A stretch of 64,000 nt of DNA from E44-bin32 sp034430615 (GTDB lineage Bacteria; Chloroflexota; Anaerolineae; Anaerolineales; E44-bin32), in the NCBI GenBank assembly GCA_034430615.1, contig DAOUEJ010000165.1, positions 1 through 64,000 on the forward strand, read 5' to 3'. A program made the translations under genes and the position numbers. The first letter of the stretch is position 1, and each line of letters begins with the position of its first letter. A model generated the notes under the pieces. That model did not search any database, was not told the origin of the DNA, and saw only the letters and a list, made by a program, of their open reading frames with translations. Positions 44,558 to 53,770 of this stretch are shown here, one piece after another.

Positions 44558-47079
44558 CCTGCCCCTCCAACAGAAGTTGATGGTGGCGAGTTTCGCTTTG
44601 CTTTCTTCTTCCCTCCAGACTCGCTCGTTGAAGATTTCTTCCTGGTTGGTTTTTGTTTCTCCGCTGGGGGGAGCAGGGTCAGATCGAATACTTCTTGCAT
44701 ATGGTCGACCCACACGAGATCAAGCGCGGCGCGTGCCTGCTTTGCAAGTTCACTCAAATCCTTCTTGTTCTTAGAAGGCAGTATGACCGTGTCGAGCTTC
44801 ATTCGGAATGCAGCATGGACCTTCTCCCGCACCCCTCCGACAGGAAGCACACGCCCACGCAGTGTGATTTCGCCCGTCATACCGACGTTCCTGCGGACGG
44901 GTCTTCGCGTCAATGCCGATGCCAGAGCCACGGCCATCGTAATCCCGGCGCTGGGGCCATCCTTAGGAATTGACCCTTCCGGAACGTGAATGTGAATATC
45001 CGATTTTTCAAAGATTTCTGGGTCAATGTCAAGCGGTCCTGCGAGTGATTTTACATAAGAGTATGCGGCCTGAGCTGACTCCTGCATGATCTCGCCGAGC
45101 TGGCCAGTGATCTGCAATCCTCCCTTACCTTCAACCAGGAGCGCTTCCACGACGATGATGTCGCCACCATTCTCTGTCCAGGCCAGACCAATAGCAGCAC
45201 CGACCTGATCCTCGGTATGCAGATCTGGAGGTTGGATCTGGGGAGGGCCAAGGATTTTAGCCAGGAGTGATGGGGTTATGCGCCGGTATTCCCGCTTCCC
45301 CTCCGCCTTCCTTCGCACCACCCGCCGGCAGATAGTCCCGATCTCGCGTTCAAGATTGCGGACACCGGCTTCCCATGTGTACTCACGAATGATCCCCTGC
45401 AGTGCACCGTCGGTGAAGGTCAGGGTTTCAGGAGTGAGGCCAGTCTGGTCGAGCTGGCGCGGGATGAGGAACTTATGAGCAATGAGCAGCTTCTCGTCCT
45501 CGACATATCCTGGGAATTCGATCACCTCTAACCGGTCCAATAAAGCTGGCGGAATCGGATCGAGCGTATTGGCGGTGGTGATGAACATGACCTGCGATAG
45601 GTCGTACGGCAGTTCGAGGTAGTGATCGGAGAACGCAAAATTTTGTTCGGGATCAAGCACTTCCAGCAAAGCCGAGGAAGGATCTCCGCGGTAATCCAAC
45701 CCAAGCTTGTCGATCTCATCGAGCATGAAGAGTGGGTTAACTGTCCCCGATCTGCGCATCGCATGCAGGATCCGGCCGGGAAGTGCTCCGATATATGTCC
45801 GGCGGTGGCCGCGTATCTCAGCCTCATCGCGAATACCACCCAGCGAAATCCGGAGGAATTTTCGGCCTAATGCATCGGCAATTGAGCGACCCAGAGATGT
45901 CTTTCCGGTTCCGGGTGGTCCAACAAAACACAGGATTGGCTGCTTGTGTTTCTCTGGATTCAGGCTGCGAACCGCGATGTATTCAAGGATGCGATCCTTG
46001 GCTTTGGAGAGAGCGTAGTGCTGTTCCTCTAACACTTCCCCAACGTGCTTGATATTAAGATCATCGACAGTCGCTTCGGTCCAGGGAAGTTCCATGATCC
46101 AATCAAGGTAGGTGCGGATGATGCCTACCTCAGGTGACATCGGTGGCATCTGCTGCAGGCGCTGGAGTTCTTTCAAACCACGCACTTCCACCTCTTCAGG
46201 GAGGGAGAGGTGGATAAGTCTTTCACGAACTTCTTCGAGCTCCTGCGTCCACAGATCCCCTTCGCCAAGTTCGGTTTGGATTGCCTTCATTTGCTCGCGC
46301 AAATACATTTCTCGTTGGGAACGATCAACCTCATTCTGTACCTGAGAATGAATCTGGTCTTCCAGTTCGAGCATATCCAGCTCCCGTCCAAGCAGCATGC
46401 TTATGCGCTGCAGACGCTGGATCGGATCCCCCATTTCGAGGATCTCCTGCTGTTCCACCAGACTTAAGTTAATCGCTGAAGCGACCAGGTCCGCCAGCCA
46501 GCCCGGATCTTCAAGGTTGACCGCGTAGATATAGACCTCTTCGGGCAGGGATCGGTTCAGCTCGACGCACTTCTCGAAAAGTGTCTGGACCACACGCATC
46601 AAAGCCACCGTCTCCTTGCTCGAATCGGTAGCTTCAGGAATCGGGCGTACACGTGCAAAGAGCAATCCCTCCTGGGAGTACACATTAACTACGTCCAACC
46701 TGCGGCGGCCCTGAGTCATAATCGATATTGAGCCTTCCGGCAGGTGCATCAACCGTCCGACAGCGACCTCGGTCCCCACCTGGAAGAAATCGTTCACACC
46801 CGGATCTTCGGTATCAGGGTTCTGTATCGCAAGCGCAACCATCGTTCGGTGCGTACGGATCGCCTGTTCGACGCCCAGCAGCGAATTTTCATTCACCACG
46901 AAGAGAGGCGTCAGCAAATTAGGGTAGAGCACGACATCGCGCAGAGGAAGTACGGGCAGGGTCATCAGCCCATCGCTGTCCAGTTGGGCGTCCGCTACAT
47001 CGAAGAGTTCTTCCGTACGGCGGCTAATGACTCCACCAAGCTCGGGTGGCATCTGCGGCCAGCGGCCATACAACGTCAT
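44554..47079 (-). CDS. lon: ATP-dependent protease Lon
   Basis: 841 residues: N-terminal substrate-binding LON domain, AAA+ module with Walker A GPPGTGKTSLG and Walker B FMLDEIDKLG, and the protease domain with catalytic Ser in PKDGPSAGIT and Lys in GVREKVHAA. The C-terminus has an unusual basic, Ser-rich tail (KPTRKKSSTSESGGKKKAKRN) not seen in E. coli Lon. ATG overlaps the folC stop, and its end overlaps the lipoprotein start. Confidence 0.95.
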   Translation of the reverse strand: MTLYGRWPQMPPELGGVISRRTEELFDVADAQLDSDGLMTLPVLPLRDVVLYPNLLTPLFVVNENSLLGVEQAIRTHRTMVALAIQNPDTEDPGVNDFFQVGTEVAVGRLMHLPEGSISIMTQGRRRLDVVNVYSQEGLLFARVRPIPEATDSSKETVALMRVVQTLFEKCVELNRSLPEEVYIYAVNLEDPGWLADLVASAINLSLVEQQEILEMGDPIQRLQRISMLLGRELDMLELEDQIHSQVQNEVDRSQREMYLREQMKAIQTELGEGDLWTQELEEVRERLIHLSLPEEVEVRGLKELQRLQQMPPMSPEVGIIRTYLDWIMELPWTEATVDDLNIKHVGEVLEEQHYALSKAKDRILEYIAVRSLNPEKHKQPILCFVGPPGTGKTSLGRSIADALGRKFLRISLGGIRDEAEIRGHRRTYIGALPGRILHAMRRSGTVNPLFMLDEIDKLGLDYRGDPSSALLEVLDPEQNFAFSDHYLELPYDLSQVMFITTANTLDPIPPALLDRLEVIEFPGYVEDEKLLIAHKFLIPRQLDQTGLTPETLTFTDGALQGIIREYTWEAGVRNLEREIGTICRRVVRRKAEGKREYRRITPSLLAKILGPPQIQPPDLHTEDQVGAAIGLAWTENGGDIIVVEALLVEGKGGLQITGQLGEIMQESAQAAYSYVKSLAGPLDIDPEIFEKSDIHIHVPEGSIPKDGPSAGITMAVALASALTRRPVRRNVGMTGEITLRGRVLPVGGVREKVHAAFRMKLDTVILPSKNKKDLSELAKQARAALDLVWVDHMQEVFDLTLLPPAEKQKPTRKKSSTSESGGKKKAKRNSPPSTSVGGAG

Positions 47080-48476
47080 CTTGGATCAGCCCCCTCTGCG
47101 CCCAACTGCGCTGCCTGAATTTTTGCCCAAGCTTCCATGGCCTGACCAGCGACAAAGATACTCCCTGTGACTAGGGTTACTCGGTGATCATTGCTGTGGT
47201 CGAGCGCAGCCGTTAATGCGCTGGCGATATCCTCATAGCTCTCAACTGCCACACCATGACTGTGGCCGAACTCTGCTAGCCGGGCCGTGTCCTCTGCGCG
47301 CGGATGCTGGGCACGGGTCACAATAAGCTTGGAAACCCGGGGCAGAAGTTCAATCAGCATCCCTTCGATATCCTTGTCAGCTGAGGCTCCAAAGATCATG
47401 GTAACCGGTTGCCCTGGGAAATAATCATCAAGCGCGATGCGCAGTTTGAGTGCAGATTCCCTGTTATGCGCACAGTCAATCACCAGCAGTGGGGATCTTG
47501 AGAGTATCTGTAGGCGACCCGGCCAGTTCACGGAGGCAAAGCCATTGCGTATTGATCCATTCGGCAGTTCAAGACCATCCCGCACAGCTTGGACAATGAC
47601 AGCATAGGCGACGGAAGCATTCACAATCTGATGGAACCCAAGCAACGGGATCCAGTACTTCGGTGGCGCCCACTCCTCATCACCAGCCGACTCGACGAAC
47701 GAATCCATTAACGGCTGCTCTTCGCGTGACCAGATGTAAAGCGCCTGGCCTTCGAGATCGCGCGCACCCGCAGAAAACAACCAGTCACGCCCGACGAGGA
47801 TCAGAGGAGCATGGCGTTCAGCTGCGATCTTCTCGACCGTCATCTGGGCTTCATGCGGCTGGGGAGCGAGAACGATTGGGATGCCTTGCTTGATGATCCC
47901 GGCCTTCTCGCGGGCAATATCGGTGAGGCTCTCCCCTAAGAGATGCATATGATCATAGGAGATGGAAGTAATCGCGCTCACCAGTGGCTGCAGGACATTG
48001 GTGGCATCAAGACGTCCGCCCAGTCCCACCTCCACAACCGCGTATTGCACTCCCTGATTTGCGAAATGCTTGAAGGCCATGGCGGTGACGATCTCGAACA
48101 CCGTCAAGCTTTCTACACGAGCGACAGCGGGTTTGATCGACTCGACCAGTTCAACCAGCTGCTGATCCTCAATGGGAAGTCTACCAATTTGGATCCGTTC
48201 GTTGAAACGGGTCAGATGGGGGGATGTGTAAAGCCCTACCCGGTATCCAGCCGCCTGGAGAATCGAAGCCAGCATGGCAGAGACTGACCCTTTGCCCTTC
48301 GTGCCGGCAATATGGAATGCTCTGAATGCCAGGTGGGGATCACCCATCTCGTGCAGCAAGTCGTGAACCCGCTGCAGTTTGAATACTTCGGCTGAATAAC
48401 GGTAGCTGCGCTCAACAGAGTAGTCGATAAAGCTGTACAGGTAGTCGATGGCAGCTTGATACGGGGTATCTGACAT
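47076..48476 (-). CDS. folC: Folylpolyglutamate synthase / dihydrofolate synthase
   Basis: 466 residues. The Mur-ligase-like P-loop GTKGKGSVS, the AVVEVGLGGRLDATN segment and the C-terminal VIDCAHNRESA (normally DGAHNP) identify FolC, which adds Glu to folates. The start at ATG 48476 fits the promoter below, which leaves almost no 5' leader; the frame remains open for 32 more codons upstream. It is first in folC-lon-lipoprotein. Confidence 0.93.
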   Translation of the reverse strand: MSDTPYQAAIDYLYSFIDYSVERSYRYSAEVFKLQRVHDLLHEMGDPHLAFRAFHIAGTKGKGSVSAMLASILQAAGYRVGLYTSPHLTRFNERIQIGRLPIEDQQLVELVESIKPAVARVESLTVFEIVTAMAFKHFANQGVQYAVVEVGLGGRLDATNVLQPLVSAITSISYDHMHLLGESLTDIAREKAGIIKQGIPIVLAPQPHEAQMTVEKIAAERHAPLILVGRDWLFSAGARDLEGQALYIWSREEQPLMDSFVESAGDEEWAPPKYWIPLLGFHQIVNASVAYAVIVQAVRDGLELPNGSIRNGFASVNWPGRLQILSRSPLLVIDCAHNRESALKLRIALDDYFPGQPVTMIFGASADKDIEGMLIELLPRVSKLIVTRAQHPRAEDTARLAEFGHSHGVAVESYEDIASALTAALDHSNDHRVTLVTGSIFVAGQAMEAWAKIQAAQLGAEGADPR

Positions 48477-48485
48477 AGAATTAGG

Positions 48486-48514
48486 ATTGTAAACCCCGAC
48501 CCTGCTATTCACAA
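48486..48514 (-). promoter_or_regulatory. Promoter of folC, near-leaderless
   Basis: On the minus strand TTGTGA (48509-48514), 17-bp spacer, TACAAT (48486-48491). The ATG at 48476 follows the -10 by 9 bases, so the transcript would have only a few untranslated bases. Confidence 0.6.
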
Positions 48515-48603
48515 GGCATTTACCAGTCTTGCATCGTGAAATGTTTCGCGCTAAGATCAGACGGGTATACAATTCATTGAAACCTAATCCAGGAGAGAGG
48601 AAG

Positions 48604-48693
48604 GTGAACCGGGCTATAACAAACCAGGATTTACCCGATGATTGCTATCAAAGTTCACTATTCTATCGAGGAGGAAGGAAGAACGATGCGTAA
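48604..48693 (+). CDS. Possible 29-codon leader ORF overlapping the phnD start
   Basis: A GTG at 48604 has a strong ribosome site (AGGAGAGAGG at 48591-48600). The frame runs 29 codons and stops with TAA at 48691-48693, inside the first codons of phnD (ATGCGTAA). It may couple translation or be a leader peptide. The sequence has no known motif. Confidence 0.35.
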   Translation: MNRAITNQDLPDDCYQSSLFYRGGRKNDA

Positions 48694-49594
48694 GAACCGC
48701 ATGTTTACGTACGCAATTTTAAGCCTGTTCGTCGTAGGTGCAGTATTTCTTGCCGCCTGCGCGAGCACACCCGATCTTGGCACTGATGAAAATCCGATCC
48801 GCTGGATCTTCGTCCCCTCGGGCGAACTCGAACAGGTCACTGCCGGCGCCGAATCGGTCGCCGATCTGCTCAACGCTGAGACAGGATTGGTGTTCGAAAC
48901 CTTCGTTGCCACCGACTATACGGCGGCGATCGAAGCCGTTTGTTCCGATCCCCCGCAGGCCGAGATGAGCTCACTCGCAACTTTTGCCTACATCACCGCA
49001 TCGGACCGTGGATGTGTTGAGTCAGAGCTCGTTGCCGTTCGACGTGGTAGCACCAGCTACAGCGGTCAGCTCATCTACAACATGGACACCGACATCGTTC
49101 CAGGTGACTACTCAACGCTTGCAGGCAAGACCTTCTGTGCAGTGGATGCAACCAGCACCAGCGGTTACATCATCCCCAGCGTCATGCTGCGCGCCAATGG
49201 CATCGAACCTGACACCGACATAGACGTGATCTTCGCCGGCTCGCACCCAGCCGCCGCCACGCAGGTCTACCTCGGTGAGTGTGATTTCGGCGCTACTTTC
49301 GTGGATGCCCGGACAGCCATCGAAGGTGACTATGCGGATGTTATGGATAAGGTAGGCATTTTTGATCTCTCGATCGCCATCCCCAACGACGGCGTTCAGT
49401 ACGTCACCAGCTTCCCTCGTGAACTGCGTGATCAGATCAATGCTGGCCTGCTGGCTATCGCAGCCACTGATGCAGGTGCCGAAGCCCTCAACACGGCCTA
49501 CCAGTGGGGCGGGCTCGAGCAGCACGATGATACGTTCTATGATCCCTTCCGCCAGTTGCTTGATGCAGCGGGTGTTTCCGCTTCTGATCTCTAG
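48686..49594 (+). CDS. phnD: PhnD-like substrate-binding lipoprotein of a phosphonate-type ABC transporter
   Basis: 302 residues. A signal with lipobox LAAC (VFLAACAST) and the PhnD/SsuA-like periplasmic fold (IRWIFVPSGE start; FVATDYTAAIEAVCSDPPQAEMSSLATFAYI; GSHPAAATQVYLGECDFGATFVD). Homologues bind phosphonates, phosphite or phosphate; the ligand is not evident. The ATG at 48686 has GAGGAGGAAGGAAG upstream. Followed by a terminator-like hairpin, then phnC and phnE. Confidence 0.88.
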   Translation: MRKNRMFTYAILSLFVVGAVFLAACASTPDLGTDENPIRWIFVPSGELEQVTAGAESVADLLNAETGLVFETFVATDYTAAIEAVCSDPPQAEMSSLATFAYITASDRGCVESELVAVRRGSTSYSGQLIYNMDTDIVPGDYSTLAGKTFCAVDATSTSGYIIPSVMLRANGIEPDTDIDVIFAGSHPAAATQVYLGECDFGATFVDARTAIEGDYADVMDKVGIFDLSIAIPNDGVQYVTSFPRELRDQINAGLLAIAATDAGAEALNTAYQWGGLEQHDDTFYDPFRQLLDAAGVSASDL

Positions 49595-49629
49595 CCTGGA
49601 AGGACATAACCGCCCGATAGGGTTAAGTG

Positions 49630-49660
49630 GCGGGGGGACTTTACCAGTCCCCCCGCTTTT
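49630..49660 (+). terminator. Hairpin between phnD and phnC
   Basis: An 11-bp stem (49630-49640 with 49646-49656) followed by TTTT. It probably reduces readthrough so that the binding protein is made in excess over the ATPase and permease. Confidence 0.7.
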
Positions 49661-49676
49661 CGTAGGAGCATAAGCA

Positions 49677-50480
49677 ATGCTCGATGTTCGCCACCTGACA
49701 AAAGTCTACGCAGACGGTACGGTCGCCTTGAAGGATGTTTCCTTCCAGGTGCCAGATGGAGAATTCCTGGTCATCATCGGTTTGAGTGGTTCAGGCAAAT
49801 CAACTCTGCTCCGCTGCATTAATCGATTGATCGACCCAACCGAGGGTGAGATCCACTGGGAAGGTGTAGATCTGGCTACACTTAAGGGAGAAGACCTGCG
49901 GATGGTCCGCCGCAGAATTGGCATGGTTTTCCAGCAGTTCAACTTGGTAAAACGATCCAAGGTGATTACCAATGTTCTTGCCGGACGACTGGGATATTCC
50001 CCCAGTTGGCGCAGCCTGGTTGGAAGGTTCTCGCCTGAGGATATCGAGCTTGCCTATAAAGCAATGGAACGGCTGGGGATCACCTCCCAGGCACAGAAAC
50101 GAGCAGATGAGTTAAGCGGCGGGCAACAGCAGCGTGTTGGCGTTGCCCGGGCGCTCATGCAGCAGCCGAAGATGATCCTGGCCGATGAGCCTGTTGCGAG
50201 TCTGGATCCGGTCCTCGCTCACTCGATCCTCTCCCACCTGGAACGGCTAAACCAGGAGGATAACATCACGATCCTCTGCAGCCTGCATTACTTAGACCTG
50301 GTCCAACGTTACGCAACCCGTGTGATCGGGCTGCGCGAGGGAAAATTGGTTTACAGCGGCACACAAGAAGATATTCGTAGCATGACCGATAGCCAGTTCA
50401 AGGAAATCTATGGCGAAGAGGCCGAGCGCGCAGGTGGCCTGGTCGGAAACCTCTCCGTCGAGACCGGAGGCGGATCATGA
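49677..50480 (+). CDS. phnC: Phosphonate-type ABC transporter ATP-binding protein
   Basis: 267 residues. Walker A GLSGSGKST, Q-loop FQQFN, signature LSGGQQQRVGVARAL, Walker B MILADEPVASLD and the switch His in CSLHYLD. Start ATG 49677 after TAGGAGCATAAG. Its stop overlaps phnE (ATGA). The protein couples ATP hydrolysis to import with PhnE and PhnD. Confidence 0.92.
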   Translation: MLDVRHLTKVYADGTVALKDVSFQVPDGEFLVIIGLSGSGKSTLLRCINRLIDPTEGEIHWEGVDLATLKGEDLRMVRRRIGMVFQQFNLVKRSKVITNVLAGRLGYSPSWRSLVGRFSPEDIELAYKAMERLGITSQAQKRADELSGGQQQRVGVARALMQQPKMILADEPVASLDPVLAHSILSHLERLNQEDNITILCSLHYLDLVQRYATRVIGLREGKLVYSGTQEDIRSMTDSQFKEIYGEEAERAGGLVGNLSVETGGGS

Positions 50481-51991
50481 CACGCAGCACAGCTCCGAAG
50501 CCTCCGGCACCACCAACACACCCTGTCCTAAAGATTCTGGCCCCGTTGGCCTCTGTTTTCATTCCGGGGATAGGGCAAGCCCTGCTTGGCGCCTGGCGGC
50601 GTGGCCTGCTCTTGCTGGTAAGCCTGGCGACTATAGTGGGTTTGCTCATCTGGCGAATCCGACTTGTGGGGCGGCGCGAAGTCGACTTCGCGTCGATGAT
50701 CGGGAAGGCTTTCCAACTCCGACCTATCCTGCTTGCGATCACCATCGGCGCTGTGTTGATTTACCTATGGATCATCCTTGATGCCTACTTAATCGCCCGC
50801 CGTCTGCGGGGCGGCAACAGTGCTGGAATGTGGGCGTTGGTCCTGGTAGTCTACTTTGCACTTGGCTGGCAGATTGGCGATATCAACCTGGTAACGCTTA
50901 CAACCCAGGCTCGTGATGCAGCACCATTTATGCAGCGCATCCTATGGCCCTGGGAAAGAGCAATCCATCGCGAGGAAATACTCCTCATCGGTCGTGCCGA
51001 AATCCGCATCCCCTGCGTGGGAACACCGCCCGCACCAATCGAGCCGGCAAAGAGGGAACCCAGCCTGCTGGCCGAGCCAACCTGTGGCGACTTGTCTACG
51101 CCGGAAGGCGCACCAGGCTCAACGCTCACAATATCTGGGAGCGGGTACGCGCCGGATACAGAGACCGAGATCTGGTGGATGGACGAGCTGCGTAATGAAT
51201 TCCGCCAGCGTCAAGCCGGCGAGTATGTTAAGGTGACCACGAATGCTGATGGTGCATTTCAAACAGATATCATCATCCCATACCGGCTGATCCCCCCTGC
51301 TGAAGCGAGCGCTTACTCCACATGGCAGCTGCAGGCACGCCAACTTGCAGGCGTCGGCCCGGCCGAGCCAAGTGAAGTACTCCTGCTGGCAATCGAGAAG
51401 ATGATAGAAACCATCTTTCTGGGCATGATGGCGACGTTTTTCGGGATCATCCTGTCGATCCCGGTCAGCTTCCTGGCCGCCCGCAACCTGATGTCAGCTT
51501 CCCGAATCACGCTCTTCATCTACTACCTGACGCGAACGGTTCTCAATGTGATCCGCTCGATCGAACCGCTCATCTGGGCGGTGATCGCCATCATTGTCGT
51601 TGGCTTGGGGCCTTTCGCCGGCATTGTAGCCTTGACCGTTCACAGCATTGCCGCACTGGGTAAGCTGTATTCGGAAGCGATCGAGTCGATCGATCCAGGA
51701 CCGATAGAGGCAATCCATGCGACAGGCGCCAACTGGCTGCAGACGGTGATGTATGCTGTCGTACCGCAGATCATCCCGCCGTTCGTCTCGTTTACGATTT
51801 ACCGCTGGGATATCAACGTCCGCATGTCGACCGTCATCGGCCTCGTCGGCGGCGGCGGCATCGGTTTCTTGTTGATCCAATGGATCCACCTGCTCGACTA
51901 CCGAGCAGCAGGTATCGCCGTATGGTTTATCTCGATCACGGTTGCGATCCTGGACTCTATCAGTTCTGAGATCAGGCAGCGCTTCGTCTGA
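50477..51991 (+). CDS. phnE: PhnE-type permease with large N-terminal extension (TM domain plus Ig-like extracytoplasmic domain)
   Basis: 504 residues, against about 270 for typical PhnE. Residues 1-135 hold a TM region starting FIPGIGQALLGAWRRG, like DUF5683/TM2-type domains, with helices near 42-60, 83-102 and 117-131. Residues about 200-300 form an IPT/Ig-like domain (EGAPGSTLTISGSGYAPD; VTTNADGAFQTDIIIP). From about 306 the permease begins, including the EAA loop (EAIHATGANWLQTVMYAVVPQII). The end is normal. The domain boundary sits at a helix, so the fusion looks real rather than a missed stop. No C-P lyase genes are nearby. Confidence 0.88.
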   Translation: MTRSTAPKPPAPPTHPVLKILAPLASVFIPGIGQALLGAWRRGLLLLVSLATIVGLLIWRIRLVGRREVDFASMIGKAFQLRPILLAITIGAVLIYLWIILDAYLIARRLRGGNSAGMWALVLVVYFALGWQIGDINLVTLTTQARDAAPFMQRILWPWERAIHREEILLIGRAEIRIPCVGTPPAPIEPAKREPSLLAEPTCGDLSTPEGAPGSTLTISGSGYAPDTETEIWWMDELRNEFRQRQAGEYVKVTTNADGAFQTDIIIPYRLIPPAEASAYSTWQLQARQLAGVGPAEPSEVLLLAIEKMIETIFLGMMATFFGIILSIPVSFLAARNLMSASRITLFIYYLTRTVLNVIRSIEPLIWAVIAIIVVGLGPFAGIVALTVHSIAALGKLYSEAIESIDPGPIEAIHATGANWLQTVMYAVVPQIIPPFVSFTIYRWDINVRMSTVIGLVGGGGIGFLLIQWIHLLDYRAAGIAVWFISITVAILDSISSEIRQRFV

Positions 51992-52013
51992 TATTTGTCT
52001 GCTGGTGTGCCGG

Positions 52014-52040
52014 CCCTGGTCGCCTGACCAGGGTCAATTT
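52014..52040 (+). terminator. Weak terminator after phnE
   Basis: An 8-bp stem (52014-52021 with 52026-52033) and a moderately T-rich tail (TCAATTTAAT). Confidence 0.5.
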
Positions 52041-52106
52041 AATAAAAGGGGCTTTCGTAAATAAATGCGGATGTTATAATCTTCGACCGTACAAATTTGG
52101 GAAATG

Positions 52107-52610
52107 ATGAATCTACCCGTACTCGTCCTGAACGCTAACTACGAACCGCTAAACGTTTGCTCCACGCGACGGGCGGTATTACTTTACCTCTCCGGAAAAG
52201 CAGAAATGCTGCAAAATGGACGTGGGTACATCCACACCGTCCGCGAACGTTTTCCAAGGCCTTCGGTAATCAGGCTAGGCTATATGGTCAAACGCCCCTA
52301 TCCGCGCGTCCGTCTGACAAAACGGGAAATCTTCCACCGGGATGGCTACACCTGCCAGTACTGTGGGGCACAAACCAAACACCTCACCCTCGATCACGTT
52401 ATCCCACGCCACCGTGGTGGCGAGTACGCCTGGTCGAACCTCGTAACAGCTTGCCAGAGGTGCAATTTGAAGAAGGGCGGACGCACACCGGATGAGGTCA
52501 ATATGCAGCTCCGACGCCACCCAGAAGAACCGCGCGCGACAGCCATGTATCTGTACAGCGTGTACCTAGAGGCCAACCAGGATTGGCACCAGTACCTTGA
52601 TGGCTGGTAA
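52107..52610 (+). CDS. HNH endonuclease
   Basis: 167 residues. The zinc and active-site motif is complete: CQYCG, DHVIPRHRGG, NLVTACQRCNLKKGG. The N-terminal half (VLVLNANYEPLNVCSTRRAV) is the conserved start of a widespread single-gene HNH family in bacteria, whose natural role is unknown. A TATAAT at 52075-52080 lies about 25 bases upstream, without a good -35. ATG 52107 (or 52104) after GGGAAATG. Confidence 0.88.
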   Translation: MNLPVLVLNANYEPLNVCSTRRAVLLYLSGKAEMLQNGRGYIHTVRERFPRPSVIRLGYMVKRPYPRVRLTKREIFHRDGYTCQYCGAQTKHLTLDHVIPRHRGGEYAWSNLVTACQRCNLKKGGRTPDEVNMQLRRHPEEPRATAMYLYSVYLEANQDWHQYLDGW

Positions 52611-52621
52611 GACGGGCGTGG

Positions 52622-53728
52622 TCAGTTGAAAGTAGATTCTATAAGCGCATAGACCCCGCCAGCCACAACCCCATACCCCCCGACCAGGAGTGGAAAATCG
52701 GCCTCCAGGACAGCTTGGGTCAGCTCCCTTAGGCGGCGGTCGCTTATATGGTCCACCAGCCCTAGATCCGCTGCAAACCGATCAACCTGGCTTGGCCATG
52801 CACGCTCCATCCCCATCCAGACCCGGTTATCCCAGAGTAATCCATCCGACATTGCTTTGATGCGCTGAAGGAACTCGGCTGGTCCGAGTTCATCAACCAT
52901 ACGCCCAATCAAGCTCTTTACTTTTCCGTCAGCCAACCGCCGACTGGCGACCATCCCCCGCTCCTCCACGAACATGCGGATCCAGATCTGCGTGTTCTCT
53001 TCAAGTGCTCGCCACACTTGGGACGAACAGCGGCCTATGATCGCCAGCGAGCTGGCCGGGGTCTTGATCAGGGTCCTCATCTGTTCAACACGCTGGATCA
53101 GCTTTGGGTCCAGATCATCAACAAGGGGTCGAAGATGCGCGCCGAGAGCCGGGTGGTCATGGAGAAGAGCAACATCGATCGGTGTATCGATATCCAGCCT
53201 GGTTGCCGCTGCGGCCGGCATTGTCTCCACCAGGAAACCGGCCTCCATCGACAGCACCCAACCCAGCGGGTTGTCCGCAGGCAAGCGCTCTGCTAGCTGC
53301 GGGAGAGCGTGTGTGTTGCTCAGTATGATCCAATCTGTTGAATGTAAATTGTTGACGACCGCTTGGGCATTACTGTCTATGCGCAGTTTGTCGATGGCCT
53401 GATCAAGATGATCAGGCAGGAGGAGTGGCGCACTCGCCCCGCCGAAATAGGCTAGTTGCTGCAGGCCTTGCTGCTCGACAATCTGTCCCAGTGCCCGGCC
53501 AAAGTGAAAGGGGACCGTGGATTCGGTAATGGCCTTCCCGCCCATCCCAACCAAGAATGCGCGTTGCTCACCATCCGCAGCCAGCACGTAGACCGGATCG
53601 AATGCAGGATGGTCGAGCAACCTCTGAAGCAAATCCGACGCAGCAGCAAGTCGAGCGGATGCGAGCCAGTGCTCGACCCGTGACGCCCCGCATGGTGGCA
53701 GCATGAGCAGCGCAGGGATTGAGCTCAT
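52622..53728 (-). CDS. Uncharacterised protein, possible nucleotidyltransferase-like fold
   Basis: 368 residues, no signal peptide. The first 200 residues have the alternating strand and helix pattern, a YFGGASAPLLL segment and a DIDTPIDVALL segment that recall GT-A/CofC-like nucleotidyltransferases. The C-terminal part is helical (EERGMVASRRLADGKVKSLIGRMVDELG; HISDRRLRELTQAVLEADF). I do not recognise a named family. ATG 53728, no clear ribosome site. It lies convergent to the HNH gene, 11 bases apart. Confidence 0.55.
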   Translation of the reverse strand: MSSIPALLMLPPCGASRVEHWLASARLAAASDLLQRLLDHPAFDPVYVLAADGEQRAFLVGMGGKAITESTVPFHFGRALGQIVEQQGLQQLAYFGGASAPLLLPDHLDQAIDKLRIDSNAQAVVNNLHSTDWIILSNTHALPQLAERLPADNPLGWVLSMEAGFLVETMPAAAATRLDIDTPIDVALLHDHPALGAHLRPLVDDLDPKLIQRVEQMRTLIKTPASSLAIIGRCSSQVWRALEENTQIWIRMFVEERGMVASRRLADGKVKSLIGRMVDELGPAEFLQRIKAMSDGLLWDNRVWMGMERAWPSQVDRFAADLGLVDHISDRRLRELTQAVLEADFPLLVGGYGVVAGGVYALIESTFN

Positions 53729-53770
53729 GGAACCGTTATTCCTCAGCCAAGGTCAGGTCAGGATTGTATG

